Shown one piece after another: positions 23,706 to 28,670 of a stretch of DNA of 28,670 bases; the first letter of the stretch is position 1, and each line of letters starts with the position of its first letter. The notes below the pieces were generated by a model. That model saw only the letters and a program-made list of their open reading frames with translations. It was not told the origin of the DNA and searched no databases. The position numbers and the translations under genes were made by a program. Location: NCBI GenBank assembly GCA_937952095.1, contig CALFYG010000091.1, positions 1 to 28,670 of the forward strand, in the 5' to 3' direction. This DNA comes from an uncultured Micrococcales bacterium. Its GTDB lineage: Bacteria; Actinomycetota; Actinomycetes; S36-B12; UBA10799.

Positions 23706-24137
23706 GGCGATGGCGACATCGAGCCAGTGCCGGGTCAGGACACCCGCAGTGAGCAGGAACGTGAGGAAGCCGAACACCACGCCACTGGCACCGACCATGA
23801 CGGTGTTGGACGGTCCGAGCAGCCAGACGCCGAGGCCGCCGATGCCGATGATCGTCAACGCGATCGCCCAGAATCTGCTCGGGTAGCGCAGGGCCACGAT
23901 CGAGCCGAGCACCAGGAACGGCACGGTGTTGGCCATCAGATGTGCGAAGTCCGCGTGCAGGAACGGCGCGGCCACGATCCCGATGAGCCCGTCGGGCTCA
24001 CGGCTCTCGATCCCGTACCCGTCGAGATCGCCCGGGATGACGGCATCGAAGGCTTCGAGCAGCCACATGATGCCGACCAAGACGAAGACCCCGATCAACG
24101 CTGCCAGGCCGGAGCGACCCTTGGTGGCGGTCGTCAT
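23541..24137 (-). CDS. rhomboid family intramembrane serine protease
   Basis: A 198-residue polytopic membrane protease. The catalytic dyad is S118 in GASG and H172 in SWLGHLMG. The family motif HxxxxHxxxN is present in helix 2 (H61, H66, N70). Six hydrophobic helices fit the minimal bacterial rhomboid. Substrates are unknown. ATG 24137 is preferred; the frame opens at 24230 but the extra 31 residues are hydrophilic and unlike the family. GATACT at 24150-24155 (minus) could be a -10 leaving a very short leader. Its 3' 165 nt overlap the MFS gene on the other strand. Confidence 0.9.
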   Translation of the reverse strand: MTTATKGRSGLAALIGVFVLVGIMWLLEAFDAVIPGDLDGYGIESREPDGLIGIVAAPFLHADFAHLMANTVPFLVLGSIVALRYPSRFWAIALTIIGIGGLGVWLLGPSNTVMVGASGVVFGFLTFLLTAGVLTRHWLDVAIALGVLFLYGGILIGALPFGVEAGVSWLGHLMGAAAGILAAFLFARKADRVVHVPQ

Positions 24138-24149
24138 GCTCACTGTTCG

Positions 24150-24155
24150 AGTATC
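24150..24155 (-). promoter_or_regulatory. candidate -10 element (rhomboid gene)
   Basis: GATACT on the minus strand, preceded by TG (extended -10), 12 nt before ATG 24137; it would give a ~5-nt leader. Confidence 0.3.
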
Positions 24156-24218
24156 ACCCGTCGCGGGGAAGTCGACCAGTGGCGAGAGCACGGAGTCCGC
24201 ACCAGTTGTTGTCGCGTT

Positions 24219-24249
24219 GTTGGGAGACACGCCGGGGTGTCATCCCAAC
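24219..24249 (-). terminator. stem-loop after methyltransferase gene
   Basis: GTTGGGAGACAC pairs with GTGTC-A-TCCCAAC: a 12-bp stem with one bulged base and a 6-nt loop. It lies 40 nt past the methyltransferase stop and before the rhomboid promoter, the right place to end the LysE-methyltransferase transcript. No T-run follows, which is common for high-GC actinobacterial terminators. Confidence 0.55.
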
Positions 24250-24288
24250 TTCGCAGCAATAGGGGTCGATGAGGGCGGCCTCGACGCG

Positions 24289-24999
24289 TCACGGCACCCG
24301 CGCGAGGAATCCCGACCAGCCGCGGGGGAACGGCAGGTCGTCGCGATACGCGGGAAGGGCGATCGCGTCGAAACCGGCCGAGCGCAGCGCGGCGAGCATC
24401 TCCATGGGGTCGATGAGTTCGAGTACGTGGGTCTCGGTCTGCTCGCCCGCGTCGTCGAAGATGCGGATCGTGCGGGTCAGAGTCCGGCGGGAGGGGTCGG
24501 TGACGGTAGTGACCTCGAGGCGGTAATCCTCGCCCTGGTTCACGCGGGTGGCAGGTTCCGGATCGGCGCGCAATGGTCCGGCGACATCGAGCAACAGCAC
24601 GCCACCGGCGGGCAGGGCCTTGTGGCAGGCACGCAACCATGCGTGGATCCCCGCGAGGCCGGCCCGAGGGTCGGCGGCGTAGTTGACGACCTCTCCCACC
24701 GCGACGATCGCTCGGGTATCTGCGATCTCCGGGAGGTCGAAGGCGCTTGCCTGGATGACACGGATGCCGGGTCGCCGACTCCTGGCAAGCGCGACCATGC
24801 TGGGGCTCAGGTCGACACCCACGTAGTCGTACCCGGCAGGCATGACGACATCGGCGAGGTCCGCGGCACCACACCCGAGGTCCAGGACCACTCCGGCGCC
24901 GGGTCCGATTTCGGCGAGCAACCGTTCGGCCGCCGCGATCGCGTACTGCGTGTAGTCCTGCGCGTGGATCTGTGCCAGCCGCACCTCGTAGTACGTCAT
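24289..24999 (-). CDS. class I SAM-dependent methyltransferase
   Basis: A 236-residue methyltransferase. Motif I VVLDLGCGAADL lies near residues 37-48, the acidic residue of motif II is in YVGVDLSPSM, and AFDLPEIADTRAIVAVGEV covers motifs III-IV. The acceptor is unknown; there is no marker for lipid, quinone or protein methylation. ATG 24999 overlaps the LysE stop (ATGA), so it is the second gene of a two-gene operon, which may link methylation to export, though that is only inference from context. Confidence 0.88.
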   Translation of the reverse strand: MTYYEVRLAQIHAQDYTQYAIAAAERLLAEIGPGAGVVLDLGCGAADLADVVMPAGYDYVGVDLSPSMVALARSRRPGIRVIQASAFDLPEIADTRAIVAVGEVVNYAADPRAGLAGIHAWLRACHKALPAGGVLLLDVAGPLRADPEPATRVNQGEDYRLEVTTVTDPSRRTLTRTIRIFDDAGEQTETHVLELIDPMEMLAALRSAGFDAIALPAYRDDLPFPRGWSGFLARVP

Positions 25000-25610
25000 G
25001 TGTGCGCCGTCGCGATCACTGCCGCCCCGCCGGCCACGAGCACGCCTCCGGAGGTCCGGGCCACGCGGCGCCGCGTCTCAGGGCGCATCATGACCCCTCG
25101 CGCCCTGCCGGCCAGCCACCCGTACGCCAGCGCGTTCAGCCCGCCGAGCAGCACGAACGTGACGATGAGCAGGGCGGTCTGGGGCAGCCACGGGGCAGCC
25201 GGGTCGACGAACTGCGGGACGAACGCCACGAAGAACGCGATGCTCTTGGGGTTCGTGGCGGTGACTGCGAAACTCTCCGCGAACACGCGCTTGGGATCCG
25301 CTTCGACGGGTTCGTCGAGGACCCACTGCTGGCCCCGCGACCGCCAGGTCCGCACCCCCAGCCACACCAGGTACAGGCCACCGGCGATGCGCAGTGCGGT
25401 GAACAACTGCGCCGAGGCCAACAGGACCGCCCCGGCCCCCAGCATCGCGGCGGTCATCGCCACCAGATCCCCGAGCACCACCCCACCCACGGTGGCCCGC
25501 CGTACAGCAGCGCCATGGTTCAACGACCGCGTCACGACCAGCAGGATGGTGGGTCCTGGGATGGCCAGCACGATCGCCGACGCGACCACGAAAGCCAGGT
25601 AGTGCTCCAT
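24996..25610 (-). CDS. LysE/RhtB family exporter
   Basis: A 204-residue membrane protein of the LysE/RhtB amino-acid exporter family. It begins MEHYLAFVVASAIVLAIPGPTI, the conserved PGP motif in helix 1, followed by about five more helices and NPKSIAFFVAFVPQFV, another family hallmark. The exported compound may be an amino acid or derivative. The frame opens at 25652, but ATG 25610 fits the family start and lies 6 nt after TACGCT. It is coupled to the downstream methyltransferase. Confidence 0.92.
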   Translation of the reverse strand: MEHYLAFVVASAIVLAIPGPTILLVVTRSLNHGAAVRRATVGGVVLGDLVAMTAAMLGAGAVLLASAQLFTALRIAGGLYLVWLGVRTWRSRGQQWVLDEPVEADPKRVFAESFAVTATNPKSIAFFVAFVPQFVDPAAPWLPQTALLIVTFVLLGGLNALAYGWLAGRARGVMMRPETRRRVARTSGGVLVAGGAAVIATAHT

Positions 25611-25616
25611 GCGTCG

Positions 25617-25622
25617 AGCGTA
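25617..25622 (-). promoter_or_regulatory. -10 element of leaderless promoter (LysE operon)
   Basis: TACGCT on the minus strand, 6 nt before ATG 25610. Confidence 0.5.
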
Positions 25623-25697
25623 CGCCGAGGCGACCCGGTCGTACCTCGCCATTCCTGGACGGGCAAGAGCGAGAGGTGGCCTGCAAGTTGGCGATTC

Positions 25698-28670
25698 TCA
25701 GTCACCTGGGTGGGCGGACATCCGCACGGTGACGTCGTAACGGCGCCCGGCAGGCATGCGGTAGGCAGGCAGCAGGGCCGCCACCCCGGGGGTATCGCCA
25801 CCCACCCCCCGCTGTTGCCGGTCGATGTTCACAGTCGTGTCCGGGGAGTGCGTCAGGTCGTGGATGTGCTCGGCTGCATCGAGCGCCTCCTGCGTGTACG
25901 GCCATGCCGTGAAGCCGAGCAGGTCGCCGGTGACGTCCTGCGCCCTTATCGTTGCGGCGTCGCCGACGACTTCCAGCCACCGCACCCGCGTATGGTTGCC
26001 GTTCTCCTGGGGCCGCATGTAGTCGTGGTGCAGGTCGGCCAGCGGCAGGTCGTGGATCGCCGTCCATGCGCCGTGGTTGCGGTCGATGTAGTTCTCGTGG
26101 GGGCCCTTGCCCAGCCACCGGACGCGTTGCACGCCGGGCAGCCGGAGGGTGAATCCCAGGCGCACCATCGGCTTGCGGGGGACCAGTTCGTGATGAGCGA
26201 TGAACGAGCCGTCGGGAAGCACGTCGTACCAGAGCAGCGCCCTCGAGAACATCGAACCGCGCAGGGCGAACAGCACTCTGGCCCCATCGCCGACGCCGCC
26301 GGAAGCGAAACGACGCACGCTGCTACGCACGTCCCGCCACGACGTGTCGACCAGGACCTTCTGCAACCGGGGATCGAAGTTGCCGAAGCCGCGGTCGTTG
26401 TCGGTGAGAGCGCGCCAGTAGTTGCGGCGCAGAGGGCCGGTAAGGATCTCGTGACCATCGACCTGCCAGGAGAGCAGGGCCCCGTCCTCGGGGTCGAACT
26501 CCAGTCGGCTCGGCCCAGCCGTGACCACGGTGTCGACAACGGACGGCTGGGTGCCGCGTGGCAGAGCCACCGGCTTCGATCTGCCCACCTCGAACTCGTC
26601 GAAGGCGACCACCGAGCCTGCGGGTGTCGCAGGGCTCGATTCTCGTGCGGCGAACCAGAAGCGCACCACGACGTCGCCGTCCTCCGGCCGGACGGCCTCC
26701 GGGACGTCCCATTCGACAGTGGACCACGGCGGCGCCGTCACTGCGTCCAACTCGGTTCTGGTGACCACCTGCCCGTCCACCAGCACTTCCACAGTGGGTG
26801 TGAATGCGGCAGCGTCGGTGAAACTGTGGCGGTTGGTGAGCCGGTAACGGCCGCGCTGCACATCGACGGCTTCGACCACGAGGTTGCGGTAGCCCCAGAA
26901 GACCTCCCGGGCGCTGGGGTGCTCCTGCCTGTCGGCGGCCAGGATGCCATTGGCGCAGAAGTACCTGTGGCTGGGGTGGTCGCCGAAGTCGCCGCCGTAC
27001 AACCACTGCTCGCCGGCGGGTGTCGTGCGCCGGATGCTCTGGTCGATGTAGTCCCAAATGAACCCACCGGCCTGGTTCGGGTAGGTGTAGAAGACCTCGA
27101 TGTACTCCGCGAAGTTGCCGAGGCTGTTCTCCATGGCGTGCGCGTACTCGCACAGCAGGACTGGGCGTCCGGCCTGCATCTGCGGGGTGATCAGCTTGTC
27201 GTCGGTGAGGAACCGATCGGTCACCAACGCGGCCGGTGAGGGGCGCAGTCCCTCGTGGCGGCCGAGCGCTGCCATCTGCTCGGCTGTGGCGTACATCCGC
27301 GAGACCACATCACTGATCGCGGGGTTGTGGTCGCCCTCGTAGTGGAACGGCCGGGTGTCGTCGATGGCGCGAGCGGCGGCCTTCATCGCCACGAAGTTCC
27401 CGCCGTCGGGCCCACCTTCTCCGGCTTCATTGCCCAACGACCACATGACGATGCAGGGATGGTTGCGGTCGGCAAGGACCATCCGCTCCATGCGGTCGAC
27501 GACTGCGGCGGTCCACATCGGGTTGTCGCCGGGGACGTTCTTGCGGCGCACTCCGTGGGTCTCCAGGTCGCATTCGTCCATCACGTACAGCCCGAGTTCG
27601 TCGCAGGTGTCGTAGAAGATCTGCGGGTTCGGGTAGTGGGAGGTGCGGATGGCGTTGATGTTGAGTTGCTTGGCCTTGAGCAGATCCTCCCGGTAGCGGT
27701 GGCTGGGCACGGCCCAGCCGTGATCGGGATCGAAGTCGTGGCGGTTCACCCCTTTGAGCATGATCCGCACGCCGTTCACCCGCAGTTGCTCGTCCACGAT
27801 CTCGATGCTGCGGATCCCCGTCCGTGTGCTCTTGACGTGCCCGGGGATGCGCACGGCCACTTCGTAGAGGTGTGGGGTCTCGGCGGTCCAGGTCAAGGCG
27901 TGAGGCACCGGGATGCGGTGGACGACGGTGGGAGCGGCGGGTAGTTCCGCCACGGTCTCCCAGTCGGTGCTGCCCGGACTGCGCAACAGGATCTCGAGCG
28001 GCCCCTGCGCGCTCGCGGTGCTGACCTCCACGACGAGTTCCCCGGCGGTGTACGGGGCCGGCAGGACCGGAGTCACGGCGAGGTCCCAGATCGCCGACTG
28101 CGGCTCGCTGTGCAACCAGACCGGCCGGAAGATGCCGCTGAAGACCCACATGTCCTGGTTCTCCAGGTAGCTGCCGTCGGTGAAGCGATAGACCACGCAG
28201 GTGATCGTGTTGCTCCCCGATCGCAGGTGGGCGGTGAGGTCGAACTCGGCGGGCAGGAAGGACCCCTGCGTGTAGCCGGCGAAGGTCCCGTTGACGAACA
28301 GGGCCATGCCGGCTTTGACGCCTTCGAACATGATCAGGCGACGGCGGTCGTCCCAGTCCGCCGGGATCTCGACCGTACGGGTGTAGACGCCGACCTCGTT
28401 GTACGCCGGATCGATGTCGGGGATCCGGGAGGCGCGCTTGCCGATCCCGGGAGGGTACGTGTTGGCCAGGTAGTAGGGGGTTCCGTAACCCTGCAACTGC
28501 CAGACGCCGGGCACGTCGATCGTCGCGCCCTGTGCCCCGCGTCGCCCGAGTTCCAGGGGGTCGAGGTCGGCGATGCCCGTGTGGTGGGAGAACGTCCACT
28601 GTCCGGACAGATCGATGCGTTCGGGCTCGCCGTGGAGCGTGCTGCGACCCAGTGGGACGCTGCGCCCCGG
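25698..28670 (-). CDS. LacZ-type GH2 beta-galactosidase, 5' end outside window
   Basis: About 990 residues are visible and the frame is open to the right edge, so the N terminus is missing; E. coli LacZ is 1023 residues, so only a short piece is likely lost. The jelly-roll domain (DGSYLENQDMWVFSGIFRPV), immunoglobulin-like domain, TIM barrel (GVNRHDFDPDHGW, MDECDLETHG) and small-chain domain (NYWRALTDNDRG, GKGPHENYIDR) occur in LacZ order. The acid/base Glu is in SLGNEAG (codon 27426-27428) and the nucleophile Glu in LLCEYAHAM (codon 27147-27149). The next motif, usually HAMGNS, reads HAMENS here. It should hydrolyse beta-galactosides in the cytoplasm; no lac permease or regulator is visible. 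No clear terminator lies between it and the LysE gene. Confidence 0.95.
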   Translation of the reverse strand, partial: PGRSVPLGRSTLHGEPERIDLSGQWTFSHHTGIADLDPLELGRRGAQGATIDVPGVWQLQGYGTPYYLANTYPPGIGKRASRIPDIDPAYNEVGVYTRTVEIPADWDDRRRLIMFEGVKAGMALFVNGTFAGYTQGSFLPAEFDLTAHLRSGSNTITCVVYRFTDGSYLENQDMWVFSGIFRPVWLHSEPQSAIWDLAVTPVLPAPYTAGELVVEVSTASAQGPLEILLRSPGSTDWETVAELPAAPTVVHRIPVPHALTWTAETPHLYEVAVRIPGHVKSTRTGIRSIEIVDEQLRVNGVRIMLKGVNRHDFDPDHGWAVPSHRYREDLLKAKQLNINAIRTSHYPNPQIFYDTCDELGLYVMDECDLETHGVRRKNVPGDNPMWTAAVVDRMERMVLADRNHPCIVMWSLGNEAGEGGPDGGNFVAMKAAARAIDDTRPFHYEGDHNPAISDVVSRMYATAEQMAALGRHEGLRPSPAALVTDRFLTDDKLITPQMQAGRPVLLCEYAHAMENSLGNFAEYIEVFYTYPNQAGGFIWDYIDQSIRRTTPAGEQWLYGGDFGDHPSHRYFCANGILAADRQEHPSAREVFWGYRNLVVEAVDVQRGRYRLTNRHSFTDAAAFTPTVEVLVDGQVVTRTELDAVTAPPWSTVEWDVPEAVRPEDGDVVVRFWFAARESSPATPAGSVVAFDEFEVGRSKPVALPRGTQPSVVDTVVTAGPSRLEFDPEDGALLSWQVDGHEILTGPLRRNYWRALTDNDRGFGNFDPRLQKVLVDTSWRDVRSSVRRFASGGVGDGARVLFALRGSMFSRALLWYDVLPDGSFIAHHELVPRKPMVRLGFTLRLPGVQRVRWLGKGPHENYIDRNHGAWTAIHDLPLADLHHDYMRPQENGNHTRVRWLEVVGDAATIRAQDVTGDLLGFTAWPYTQEALDAAEHIHDLTHSPDTTVNIDRQQRGVGGDTPGVAALLPAYRMPAGRRYDVTVRMSAHPGD

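Noticed and set aside
25623..25697. Terminator after the beta-galactosidase gene
   Set aside because: Only a 5-bp CTCGC/GCGAG pair with a long loop; not convincing.
24972..27239. 755-codon plus-strand open frame
   Set aside because: It is antisense to the beta-galactosidase and LysE genes, both clear families; the reading shows no domain and has the composition of a GC-driven shadow.

Overview
The window is high-GC DNA with very dense coding on both strands. The gene content (DUF2510 membrane protein, Abhydrolase_9 hydrolase, DUF5522, paired DUF202 proteins) points to an actinobacterium (Actinomycetota); I cannot place it more precisely. Many starts carry a TAnnnT hexamer 6-7 nt before the start codon with no Shine-Dalgarno sequence. 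This is the leaderless-mRNA signature common in Actinobacteria, and I used it to choose several starts. I saw no rRNA, tRNA, IS element, prophage or CRISPR array.

Layout. 1-3255: membrane alpha/beta-hydrolase (left edge, probably cut), a VOC/glyoxalase-like protein and a DUF2510 membrane protein. 3256-3480: a composite inverted repeat, then a possible leaderless mini-ORF ahead of an HD-domain protein (to 4227). 4230-6074: translational GTPase TypA/BipA. 6166-6573: small secreted protein of unknown family. 6575-8950: membrane GGDEF-EAL c-di-GMP enzyme. 9073-11178: membrane domain fused to a PI-PLC-like phosphodiesterase. 11188-11319: a second composite inverted repeat with the same layout as the first. 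11363-13616: GH13 alpha-glucosidase with two overlapping DUF202 genes. 13567-14844: acyltransferase-3 membrane protein. 14933-17309: DUF2461, DUF5522, a small membrane protein and amrS. 17303-17394: a third repeat block. 17450-20066: a short AMP-forming ligase, amrB (Memo) and amrA (AMMECR1), start-stop coupled. 20030-24137: SDR, FAD amine-oxidase-like enzyme, MFS permease and rhomboid protease. 24219-24999: a hairpin and a SAM methyltransferase coupled to a LysE exporter. 25698 to the right edge: LacZ-type GH2 beta-galactosidase, cut at its 5' end.

The most interesting system is the AmmeMemoRadiSam locus (16200-20066). All three family members (radical SAM enzyme, Memo, AMMECR1) are present and keep their key cysteines and histidines. 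A short AMP-forming ligase sits inside the set and is start-stop coupled to amrB and amrA, which suggests an activated carboxylate as substrate or product. The biochemical function of the family trio is not established.

The second notable signal is structural DNA. Two intergenic regions (3290-3424 and 11188-11319) share the order arm, short partner, hairpin, arm, partner. The GGTTGR/CTCAACC core is constant and the outer arms differ but still pair within each locus. Both lie just upstream of a predicted leaderless promoter, so they probably act as DNA or as the 3' end of a neighbouring transcript rather than as a 5' leader. All six convergent gene pairs in the window are separated by 0-6 nt or overlap, by up to 165 nt.
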